Below, piece after piece: positions 34,429 to 46,298 of a stretch of 64,000 nt of DNA. The stretch is from assembly GCA_038380795.1 (NCBI GenBank), contig CM076259.1:96645739-96709738 (forward strand), given 5' to 3'. Both the position numbers and the translations under genes were made by a program. Every line of letters begins with the position of its first letter. The stretch's first letter is position 1. Source of the stretch: Pyrocephalus nanus (lineage: Eukaryota > Chordata > Aves > Passeriformes > Tyrannidae). The notes under the pieces are model-generated. The model had not been told where the DNA came from and ran no database searches. It worked only from the letters and a program-made list of their open reading frames with translations.

Positions 34429-37400
34429 AAAAATGACCCAATAATTTCTCTCAAATCAGAAAGCTGTACAATAAAAGAAGGGCAGAAGAAAGAAACTTAT
34501 TTTTTCCAGTCTCAGATGATAATTGATGCTTGAACCACAAAATTTACTGTCACATGAAATCTCACCATCAGAAAGTACCTTGACAATAGAGTTGCAGAAA
34601 AGAAAATAAAATAAAGAAAATAAAGAATTTTTAAACCTTTTCCTAGTGAGCTGTGGGAAGAGTAGCAACAACATTATTAAATATGATCAGGGACATATAT
34701 TACCTATGAGACTGAGGCTGCACAAAAAGTAGCCAAAACATAATTTATGCAATAATAATTTGTTATTTTCCTCATTTTTTATGAGAAAGTACATAATAAC
34801 CAAAGTATTTTTCATAAACTGGTTAAAATAAGAAAGATAGTATAGAAATGGATGGAAACTTTGTAAGACCAAACTTTTTCATTGGTACAGCAATACATCA
34901 GTAATAAGGAAAATGTGGCATGATGAAGTGTACCTCTCAAATTTGATACTTTTTTGATGTTAATTGTGATCAGAGCCTAGTGAAGAATTCTCCACTTCTA
35001 TACTTTTTTCTATTTCTACCTGCTCAACAAAGGCATCAGGAGCTATGACATGTACTGTTTTAAAGACAGGACTAAGAAGCTTAGAGGGACTCTATTAGCC
35101 CTGTCTTCTTTCAGTACTCCCCAGGTTCATATTCTAGCACTCCATGGTACAAATCTGTCCTGCATTCAGGCCTGGGTTGCAGCATCTATAGCAAACTCAC
35201 TAGCTTTAATTTGGTTTGCTAAATGACAGTGAAATTTGAAACTACGGCTACCTGAGCAAATACATTCCCAATAGTCACAACCAGGATTATGCAGGCTAAG
35301 GCTTGTTATCCTGATTGAGGAATTATGGGGTGTGTGCATTTCCAGTGCTAGTCTAGAAGCAACCTATGGAACTCTATATCCACAACCAACTTCATCTGCC
35401 ATGTAATTGCTGAGGCATTGAACTGCTGTAAAATCAGATCTAGTTTAGCTATAAAAATGTGGTAAGCTTCAGTTCCTAACTGAGCCAGATGAAATTTGGG
35501 TATGTGAAACATAAATGTCTACTACATGTGAACCAGCTGTTGAAGCTCAATTTCCCTCATGTGGGTTTCACTCACTGTATCAGCTGCTTTCATATCTGGA
35601 ACAAGTAATGGGAATAACCAATACTTTAAAACTGACTATGTGCTGATTATGTGTTGAACGTGATTATTAGATTTGATTATGTAATGAGCTTAGGGTGACT
35701 ATACTTAGATGTGTCTGATAGATGTTAATGGTAGCTAAATCTCACTGACTTTAAGATAAATCATGTCAATTTTTGATCATACTACACAAGGGAGAAGACT
35801 TAGATGACACCCTAACTGCCAAGTTAGGCAAAATCAAGATTTGGCTGCCTTTCTATATGTGAAAAACCACCAAATTAGATGACAGAATAACTTTCAGCTA
35901 TTTCTGTAATACAGGTACTTCCTCTAATTCATGTTTTCTTTGCAATTAAGAATGAGAGATTTATTTGTTTGCTTATAAAACTGCTAACTGGACTCAAATA
36001 GCTTGAAGCCAAATCAAATATATCTTTTACATCAAAAAATACTTTCTACAACTTTGGATGAATTCTGTGACTCTGTAGTTACAGAATATGCCCTGTATAA
36101 GGCTGAAGTCAGTCTTCAAGACTGATGGCTCAAGAGAAGTAATAGTACTCTTAATTATCTCACAGATGAGACAGGTGGAGGTGATTTAGGTGTTCTGCAC
36201 AGCATGTGTCGTGCTATAGCAGGAATGCTCCCTGGATCTGTAATGAGCTGCTCAGAAGTCTGCTGTGACTCAGTGCAAAGAGGAAAGGATCATGTGCCTG
36301 GGTGATATGCAGCCCTCTTAAAGTCTGACCTTATTTTCGTGAAGTGAGGGAACTTTTTTGTCATTAACTTACATGAGAGGTGGAGTACTATAATGAACTG
36401 AGCATTTGGCTCAGGATTAACCTCACCTAAAATTGTGCAGTGCTGGCAAAGATCTAAAATGAGCAATTTTTTTTAAACAAGCAGTTCATCCTCCCACAAA
36501 ACATTTTGTTCATTTGAATTTAAGATATGCCCTTCATAAAAAATACCTTTACCATAACAGGAAATAGGTTCATCAACAAAGGCTCATCATCTGGTGGTTT
36601 AATGGTGGCAAAGCATGAAAATGTTCTTCTGTCTCCTTCTATCTTTTAACTACTTCTTGTCTGTTATATTTACAATATAATTACATCACGGCAAGTTGAT
36701 GTTCAAGTAGAATGAATTTTGTCTTCTGAACAATGAAGTAAACCTTCTCCTATTCTCAGCAAAAGCATGGATTTTTCAAAATTTGTTAAACTGTCAGGGA
36801 ATTGTTAAATCATGATTCCAGGGCATAAGTCAATACTTAGTACTCAGTAAATGTGTCTCATTTAGTCTTCAAATTAATAAAAGAATAAGAAAGAAGAAAA
36901 TTGTGTATTTTTCAGGGTAAGGATCTGCCTTTTTTTCTATCACTGTTTATGTAACTTCTGACACTGGGATTTTTGAGCACAAGAAAAATTATACAAAGCA
37001 TATACATTAAAAGCCTTTTCACATAAAGGATTTAAAACACAGGAGATTTAACTGTGAAGCAAAGCTTTTGCAAGAATTGTTTACCTTTTTATATTAGCTA
37101 TGATCAAGAAAATGTGATTTTTCATTGCTATCAGGATATTAAATTGTCTCAGGTTCATCCACACTATAAAGCGAAGTAGTCTTCTGGAGTTGATTCTATT
37201 TTCTGGATGAATGCACAGTGCTTGGTTTTTTTTTTTTCTTTTCTTAATTTTTTTTTCCTAAGAGCAAAATGAGAAGTGGAATATGAATCAAAAGGGGGAA
37301 AATGGTCAACTTTGCAAATAAATTTTTATTGCTGCAGTATTATGTTTAGTTTTGTTTCAAACCCTATTATCTTTATAGGTTTTGATTTGTTCACAGACAG

Positions 37401-40400
37401 ATTCTCTAGCATTGGCACCCTGACATCTGTGTTTAATATTTTCAGACATCTTCTGGAGAAAACACTAAAAATAAATAAAGACAGAAGATGCACATTTTAA
37501 AAAAACTGCTGTTGAGTCTGTGAAAATGAGATTTCATAACAGTCATTTCAACAAAAGAAGAAATGTGCCTGTTTAAATTCCATGGAGCATTTTTCCTTCC
37601 CTCCCTTAAGATACAGCCTATTTTATGGATTTCAGCTGAACTAATTTTATGGTGGTATGGAACTGAGAAATGCTGGCATCAAAACAGTGTTGAATCTTTG
37701 AGAATAGAGCTGTCAGCCATGGTTTGGCAAGCATGGCACATTTTTGAAGGAGAAATGTCAGAGTAACTGATAAATTTTTAAAACACAAATTTTTTTGGAA
37801 AGGAGGATTTTATTTAGTGCTGGTTTTTTTCCTATTTAGTGCTAACCTTTTTTGCTTCTTACCCTAGATGATGGTCCTGAAGTGCTTAGTTTTCTGTAGT
37901 ATTGCATATGATTGATTAGAACTGAAGTCTGACCTGCCAGATGCCATTTCACAGTGGTTTCTCTTCTCCTTTGCAGTGTGATAATACCAGCCTGGCAAAA
38001 CCTTACCATGATTGGGCTTACTGTTTCTTATAAAAAGAAAGATTCTTGAGGAGTCAGAAAACCTGTCTCAGATTTAGAATTCTTATTTTGAGAGTAACTT
38101 TTATGTTTATCCTTGCATAAGTTTCATAACCTTTTAGGAATTGACTTTCCTATTTCTGAGCAAAAGTTTGGATAAGAGTTTCCTTCTTCATCAGATGGGG
38201 GAAAAATAAGTGGTTTATTTTTTTGAATTAACTTTATTTTTCCCAATGAATACCATATGAGAAAAAGTGTTATGCATGATGATTATTTGTTCTTTAAAAG
38301 TAAGGTATTACATACAGAAAATATCACAATATATATTAGAAAAATACAAATTATTAGAATAATAATCCTCCCCCATCTCTAAGAAAGAATTTGAGGGTTT
38401 ATGCTGAAATTCCAAGGGGAGAAATACTGTAATACACGAAAAGAAGTAGAAAATATTATTTCATCATTCACCTGAAGAGACTTCATGGTATGTGAAAATG
38501 GAAAAGAGAAAAGAAAATTATAACCTGTTAAAGTTACAAGAAAACTAGACCAAAAAAAAGCATCTTCTCTCTTCAATTTTCACTATAACCTCTTGAGTGT
38601 CTCATAAGCTGCTATGCACACCTGGTTTCCTGTCCTCATGGTAAAGAGCATCAGCAACAACTGACTGCTTTTAAATATTTTTAAATATTGTTTCAGTCTT
38701 CTAGGTGGCTTCCTTTTCAAATAACAGTTAATTTTATGTGTCACTGCTTAAGTGTAGCTAAAATTCATAGATCTGAAAACAGTTTAACTCTTCAAGTTTA
38801 TAAAACAGTAGCTGTAGTAAGAAACAATAGAGTGGATTTTTGGTTTTCAGTCAGATCCCCTCCAAGTCATTAACTGTTAGAGTCTCTGAATGCCATAATT
38901 TTGGAAATCATAAGGTTTTTAAGGTGATCTTAAACAGTAATGTTGGGAAGGTGTACCCTCACCTGTGGGGTAAATAGACCTTCCCTGTATGAATAAAAGC
39001 TTAGAAAATCAGATTAATTATTCTAGTACAAATTATTAATTATTAAAGTATTAATGAAACTTAATAGGACCATACAAATACAGTGTTATCTGCCTCTAAT
39101 AGCAGAAGAACAAAATGTTCATCATCAGGGAAGCTACAACAAATCTCCATATAGTTGGTATAGCTGATACATGTCACTCTTTATTTGTCTTAATAATCCT
39201 AAAAACTAAACGTAACTTGCATCACTTCCAATGGCTTGAGCCTGTTTACAGCATTATTTTGAAAGGTATTTGCTAGTATGCTTCATGCGCTGGTTTTGAT
39301 GGTCTACCATCTTGTGGTTATGAGCTCATCTATTTCTAGGTGTTTGTGGCTGTGGAGGGTTATTGCCTATCAGCATATCAGTTTGATGTTAGTCTAAAAC
39401 AATTACACCAGCATGACAATGTAATGAAATGGCTCTTGGGAAACTGAGTTCAGCTGAAGTGAGTAATGGCTCTTTCCTTTTTCCTACTGTTAGAAGATCC
39501 CTAAATTTTTGGCAGGCATCCTGCCACCATGAAGGAATAATTCCAGGTATCAGTTACCAAAATTGCCTCTAAGTAATTTAAAAGGGAGAGAAAAGGGAGC
39601 ATCTTGATGGGTATAATGGAGAACACAAGATTTAAGAAGCAATTAAAGACCTGAGTTCTCATTTTGTTTCTGCAACTGTAGTTTTCATGCGTTCCCCTCA
39701 GTACTTTGATGTCATCTTAGATTTTAAGTTGAGTATAAGGATATTCTAAGCCCGAAGCAAAAAAAACCCAAGCAGACAAAAATCACTGCAGACAGGACAT
39801 GCAATGCAATGCATTAAGCAAAGCTCTCTTGAGACTGAAATTCTAAATTTCATTTAATTGTTCTAGAGCTAAAGCAGTCCCTTAAAGAAGAGCATAAGGT
39901 GAGCGCTAGGTCAATGAGGCCGCATAGATGTACTCTGAAGTGATTTATAAGCTGAAGGGGTATAAATGTGCAGGTACACATTTCTATCCACCCTTCCTTT
40001 GGTTTAGCCACAGAACTTCATATTGTCCTAAAAAGAATCAGAAATGCAAACTGAAGAAGCAACTGCATTTACATTATTTCCTTTCCTGTCAGAGAAAATA
40101 TGGGGGTTTACATCATGATCTGAATGCCAGAAAACCAGCTTCTGAAAGGTAGCTGCCTTCAGACATCTGAGTTCTCATCCCAAGGAGCACCCCTTGCCAC
40201 TTCATTAGCAAAAAAAAGTAGGTGGGCTTTCAAGTGCATAGGAACAGGCATATTCAGTTTTGGCTCCTAATTTTTTTCTGAGGCTTGAAGAAATCAATGT
40301 CTCAGCCACCCTCCTTTCAAAAATGCAACAGATGGCAGGTAGCTTTGATGGATGGATGTAGCTACAGTGCTAAAAATGGTCTTGGTGCATGATGCATCCT

Positions 40401-43363
40401 TACCTATAGAGAGTGACACTGAGCACACAAGGCACAGCAGGCAGCTAGTGGTCTGTAATCAGCTTCTTCTTCCTCTTCCCACTTCTTCAAATCCTGCCCT
40501 AGTTTCCAATACAGCACAAGGCTTGTATAACAGGCTCCTGCATTCTCATTTGTCAGCAGGATCTGAAATAGTTTAATTCATGGCTTACTGTAGAGTGTTC
40601 TCTAGTAATTTGGATTTGAAATGGTAAATCTATAAGTGATGATAGTGAGCTCAGACAATAATGTTGCAGCCAGTAGACATAGTAGAATCAAAATGATCCT
40701 TGCACAGCAATATTGCTACCTCAGAAATTGAAGTTAATGAAACATCATTCTGGGACCATGAAATCTACCAACAATTTACAGGCAAATGTCTGTAGTAAAA
40801 GGACTATTTATAGTTTCAGGTTGCTTCTCTTTCTCAGTTACAACCACCAGCCTGCACAGCAGAAAGTATTCCCCCTCCTTTAATTTCTCTCCAAGAGATC
40901 AAAATGAACCCAGTGGAGAACAGTCTCAGCAGTTCCCAATGAGATCTTTAAAACAACAAATAACATTATTCTAATGATTGCACTGAAGGCACTGATTGCA
41001 CCCTAAACTAGCATAAACATTTTGTCCAAGAACAGGTGTTTTTTACAGAGGTCATATGCTAGTTACAACCAGCCTGAAAGGAACTAAAGACATCTTAAAT
41101 AGTGCTGGTTTCTAAAACATTTTTTGTAATCTTAAGTAAATATTGCAGATTAGCTGATGAATCATAGAACCATCTATATGTTAATTTTCTTCATATTGGA
41201 TGGTCTTCATATGGTCCCATGAGTTAGAAGCTTCTAATCTTGAAGTGGTGACTGATGGCTTTCAATCATCCCTGAAGTAAACTCTCCACAAAGACCCTTA
41301 CTAGATAACAGAAACAGATGTCCAAGTCGTATGTTGTAATGTAATACAGTCTCAAAATCTACAGTCACCTGAGTGATCAAAGCTTGTCTAAACTGCAACA
41401 GAGAAAACTTAAATCTCACTATCTGAAGATAGTGCAGTATTTTCACACTACAGCCAGGCATCCAGTTTACTCTGAGTCTTTCAAGAAACTTCAAGAACAA
41501 ACTAAAGAACATAGCTTTCCATTTCATTGCTCTTGCTTTCTTTTTAATCACTTCTTTATCTTCTTTTCTAACCTCAGTTTACTGTTCTAATGTCTTTAGC
41601 ACTTCCCATGGCTTCTATTAAGTTCTCCAAAAGTTTTATATGCTTTCTTCCTAGGCAATTTCTTCCAAGCTCCCATGGCTCTACTTTTGATGACACTAAT
41701 ACATTTCTCAGTGTATTTCTTGGTCTACATTTCTTCTGGGTCTTTCTTTTTCACAGCAAATGGTGACTTTTATGAAACTTTGTTGTCTCTGCCACAAATT
41801 CACTGCAGAAAGCAATCAGCTCTGCTGCAGAATATGATCCTAGAGTATAAGATCTCCAGTGCCTTTATGAATACTAGTATATATAATTAAGTCCTTTTGT
41901 ATAATTTTACAATATCTGCTGAAAGTGCAAAGGACATTAAACATCAAATCTTTCTCCTATTGTCACATAATATGACTTTGTTCTGTAGAAAGAAAATAAT
42001 ATTTACCCTTCTAATTTTGCCATTAGTTTGCTGTTTGGGGTTGTCTTCTGTCTATTCCTTTCTTCATGTCTCAGTTTAACTGGTAATAAAAAGGCAGGTA
42101 AAATATGGGCTATGCTTAATTAAAAGTCATATTAGTATTCTCATGACATTACCTTCTAAAAATATGATATGAAACCAATCCATTTGGAATAGAAAAATAA
42201 ATTGAACTAGACAAAAAAGATTGATATGATGGATTTTATTGATCAAATGCAGTATATCACAGTTCTGCTAGAACTGGAAATACATTCACTCCCGTTAGAT
42301 AACATTACCACTGCCAAATTCTTTTTAGAAAGGAAATCAAAGAAAAAAATACTCATGACAAAATGACCAAATGATTTGTTCATTTTGATTCAATGTATGA
42401 CAGCAAGCCACTTGCTCAGTAATAAAATTTATTTTTTAATGGTATCAGGACATCATGTTGAAATGAGTAACAGAAAGACAGTTCCTGTCCAAAAGAACAT
42501 TCATCCTAGCACAAACAGTGTGGGGATTGTTAAAGGAAATAATGATTAAACACAGTGTAGCAACGAGTCACTACAGGAAGTGTATACTCAACATGTACAC
42601 ATCACCAAGCGGTTTTGTACCAGTGATAACATAGCTGCATTTGAAAAGTGATTAAAAGATTAATAGTGCGGTCTTTGAATTTTCTTACAGAGAGTACTTT
42701 CTGTGCATAAAGATTGTTCTGGGAGAAAGTATAATAGTGTGTATGAGAAAAGTTGACAAATGGGCAATCTAGGTGAACATAGTTGGCAAGGTGGCACTTG
42801 ATAAGATTTAAATCTGTTGTGCTAAGGAAGCAGATGCTGTGGAATGGCTCTCTCACAATGAGTTCTATTAATAACTTAGATTTGATGGTGGCATATGATG
42901 TTACAAAAATATATTTGAATGTTCACTTAGTTGCATGCCAGACTGCCACAGAAATTAGAGCTGATTAATGTTGCCAGGGGGACTACTATAGATATTTTGA
43001 GTTGCCTCTAGTTATTCATTAGGTGCCCCACTTCAGCCTGTGAGTTCTGTGAAAACAAGGCACTTACAACATGATCACAGCCTTAACATTCATATCAATG
43101 CTTCTGCAGCTTAGTAGTTTTTTGTGGTCTTATGTTTAATTTTATTTTATTTTGTTTTGTTTGTGATTTTGGAGGGGGGAGTTGGTTTTTTTTGTTGTTG
43201 TTGGGGTTATTTTGTGTGTTTTGTTTTTTTTGGTTTTTTGTTGGTTGGTTTATTTTGTGGGATAGTGTATTCATTCTAAAGGTCACAGAAAAATGTAATC
43301 ATCAGGAATAAATCCAAATGCTTTAAACATTGTCCTGCTCAGATTTGGACTGTCAGTTTAATA
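34429..43363. other. 8.9-kb repeat-poor AT-rich stretch
   Basis: Almost entirely unique DNA, with no interspersed repeat or gene recognised. A G/T-rich low-complexity tract lies at 43115-43258. All open frames are short (at most 105 codons). Confidence 0.5.
43115..43258. repeat. T/G-rich low-complexity tract
   Basis: About 145 bp made of TTTTG, TTGTTG and TTTTTTGG words with one G6 run. A and C are nearly absent on the plus strand. Confidence 0.88.
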
Positions 43364-43607
43364 AGATAAGAGACAATGGGCAGAAACTATTGCACAGGAA
43401 ATTCCAGCTGAAAATGACAAAGAACTTCTTTATTGTGAGGGTGACCAAGCTCTGGAACAGTGAGAGAGATTGTGGAGTCTCCCTCTCTAAAGATAGTCAA
43501 GAACCATCTGGACGCATTCCTGTGCCATGTGTTCTAGGATGACCCTGCTTGAACCAGATAACCCACTGTGTTCCCTTCCAACTCTACCCATTCTGTGATT
43601 CTGTAAT
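43364..43607 (+). mobile_element. CR1 LINE 3' fragment
   Basis: The text 'attccagctgaaaatgacaaagaacttctttattgtgagggtgaccaagctctggaacag' followed by 'gagattgtggagtctccctctct' and the tail 'cccttccaactctacccattctgtgattctgtaat' is a standard CR1 3' region. Confidence 0.93.
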
Positions 43608-45848
43608 GCCACAATGAATTGGGCGAGTACTGAAACACTATCAGAATCATTTTCCTGCCCATTACCAGATGACTGAGAAGAACAGATCACTACTGGGATG
43701 CTGCTGACCCATCAAGGAACAGATCTCAATGCTGACCAGCTCCATGTATCAGGTTTTGGAATGCAGCATGACTCAGATTATGCTTTTCAGGTTTCTTATC
43801 TATCACAATGGAGCACATCATTACTGAAAGCAACTTGAAGAGGGCAGAGACCTTAAGACACACTGAAATACATATTAACATGTAAATTCTGCTGAGTGAT
43901 ACTGCAACCCCATCCATAGAACTTTAATTTTACTGGTTAGGGCTACACTTTATCAGATCACTTCTACCTCTTAAATTACCTCAAATGAAAAACTAGGAGA
44001 GTCTTACCTGTTTCAGGCAAAATGCATAGTTACTAAAATAAAACCCTCCTATTTATGCCAGTTTACAGAAATGGACATAGAATAAATCTGTTGTGGAAAA
44101 TGTTGAATTGGGGTAGATGACACATGATTCTGCACTCTATGTCCTGGAGAACTTTCCACAATTGAAGATGATCACAGAAATTCCATAATAGAACACTGTG
44201 CCCTGTGAACTTTTTATGATTTATAAAAAAAGGTTCACAAATTATTCAGAATTCTGATAGTGTTTTAATGGAATCAGAAAGAACCTACCTAGCTTTAAGT
44301 AAGATTTAAATACTGATTATGGAATAGCATTGTCAAAAGAAAATCTTTAGGGTAGGAATCAGAGATGTCCCTTTCTTTGACTTACCTATAAAAGAGGCCT
44401 CTTTTAAGCATAGATTCTTTTCAATTGACTTCAGTTATGAACACAAACTTAACTGAATAGTTCAGGGCTTACTTAAAGCCAGGAAAGAATGGTTTATGAC
44501 TGCTTCAGTTTCCTAAAATCAGCTTTTGGCAATGAAATTTCCATACTGATCCTTCACAGTTCACTGGGAATAATTTCCCCACCTGGAGTTTGCTGGCATT
44601 GAGGCACAAGTTCATGAGGGTGACTTCACACAGGATACCTCTGGTTTTTTGACAATTGACCACCCTGGTTTTAAAATTTTTTACCACATTCAAACTGCCT
44701 TCTGGTATCATATATATTTAAGGCTAAAACACAGAAGAGGTAAAGTAACATTTTCAGTCAAATTTGGCTTTTTCCCCACCTTCAATGCATCAGCTTTTAA
44801 AGGTAAGTACAACTTCCAGATCTGTGTTAACTTTAACAATTTATTCAGAAAATAAAATATTCCCTTACATGTCTTTTAAACAAATACTTTTTTTTTGTTT
44901 GTTTGTTTAGCTTTTCTATAATTATTTACAGTAAAGAAGATAAATTGGAGTAAGTAGCAGTCATAGTACACTAGAGGTGGAAAACCTCTCTGCCACTTCC
45001 TTGGATACTTTGGATGTGTCTGACTGTAATTCTATTAGGTAGACTAATAGGAGACTATTAGGTAGAGTGAGCACTCATACTATTTCTGTGAAATCAAGAG
45101 TGGTGTCCATATTCAAAACACCATGCTGATATTTCATGGCATTGATTCATAGGGCAAGACTGGAGATCGTGTGCAAATATGCATACACAGAGGTTCTGTA
45201 CTAAGGTGACCAGATCATGATTCTTCATATCATTATGCAACATTTTTCTCAACTACAATTCCTCGGATGTATTCCAAGAACCAAGGAGGGAGGCTCAAAA
45301 AGGGAACAGCCTTCGAAGACAATCTCTATTATGGAATTAGCTCTCCAGTTGCATTGACACAGACCAAGTATGTAAATTTTTTTCATAGCTTTACTTGAAA
45401 CTAGCATTTAACAATGTGTCTCCTTTCCTTCACTGGTAGCAAATCATTTGGTGTTATGCAAGACGTGGGAATGTGGCTGATGATGTCTCCTGGATCTGGA
45501 CGCTGAGAGTATTTCTCTTTCGTTTCTGTCTGGTCTGCAAGGTAACAGCTTTCTTTCCAGTATAAAATGGTCCCTTTAAAAAGTCAAATAACATACACAA
45601 AATAAATATTTTCCAAGATGTTGGCTGCAGGCAAGCTTTGCCAAGCCCATGATTATTAGGAATTATTGGTTTTATTTTATTATTTATTTTATTATCTGAC
45701 ATTATATTAGTGTAACCCCTACACACCCCCTTTTCATTCCTGGAAAGGTCAGTAACAATCTCATCCATTGGAATTTTGTTATAGGCCAACAGGTCAGACT
45801 AAGGAGAGGGATGAAGTCTACTTTAAACAACCTGAAAATATCCCTCTG
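43608..45848. other. Unique DNA with a TATA-like palindrome
   Basis: No gene or interspersed repeat is recognised. A perfect palindrome lies at 44389-44406, a (TTTG)4 run at about 44890-44909, and a direct/inverted repeat combination at 45032-45065. Confidence 0.5.
44389..44406. repeat. Perfect 18-bp palindrome overlapping a TATA-like box
   Basis: TAAAAGAGGCCTCTTTTA has no spacer. The preceding bases make TATAAAAG at 44387-44394, an exact TATA-box consensus, but there is no gene evidence nearby. Confidence 0.9.
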
Positions 45849-46075
45849 TCACAGAATCACGGAGTAGTTGAGGCATGAAAGCACCTCTGGAGTTTATCTA
45901 GTCCAAATGTCCTGCCCAAGTAGGGTGAGGTAGAGAAGTTTGCTAGGGTCTTTGTCCAGTCAGACATTATCTCCTAGCATGTTTGTGGCCCTACACTGGA
46001 CTCCACTGCAGTAAGACCTCACCTTTTTTGTGCTGTGGAGCCCAGCACCAAACTCAAAGTTCCATATGTATTTCA
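45849..46075 (-). mobile_element. CR1 LINE fragment with deletions
   Basis: It starts with the antisense tail 'cacagaatcacggagtagttgaggcatgaaagcacctctggag'. After an internal gap it continues as 'gtggccctacactggactccactgcag' and 'gagcccagcaccaaactcaaagt', matching a more upstream part of the CR1 3' half. Confidence 0.8.
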
Positions 46076-46220
46076 CCACAGTTGACTGCAGAGGAAATAG
46101 TGGGGAAAACCTGGAATCTCCCCTTGTTGAGGAGATTCCCAATTTACTTAGTTGTGGGAGTGTTGTGAACCACAACAGGACTGTTTCAAGTTCAGATCAA
46201 TCCCTGAACAGTCTGGTCTG

Positions 46221-46298
46221 ACCCCAGAGCTGTTTTGGCCAGGCAGTTGGACTGCAGACCTCCTGATGTGCCTTCCTGCCTGAGTTACCCTGTGGTTC
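46221..46298 (+). mobile_element. Short CR1 LINE 3' end, opposite orientation
   Basis: 'ccaggcagttggactgcagacctcctgatgtgccttcctgcctgagttaccctgtggttc' follows the CR1 3' end on the plus strand. It lies 150 bp from a minus-strand CR1, so the two are inverted relative to each other. Confidence 0.7.

Noticed and set aside
41160..41230. CR1-like start 'aatcatagaaccatct'
   Set aside because: Only the tail-like word matches. The following bases do not follow the CR1 3' region.
45454..45789. 111-codon minus-strand open frame, MDEIVTDLSRNEKG region
   Set aside because: The first codon is TTG, with an internal ATG at about 45768. Composition looks somewhat protein-like but no family is recognisable and no gene structure surrounds it.
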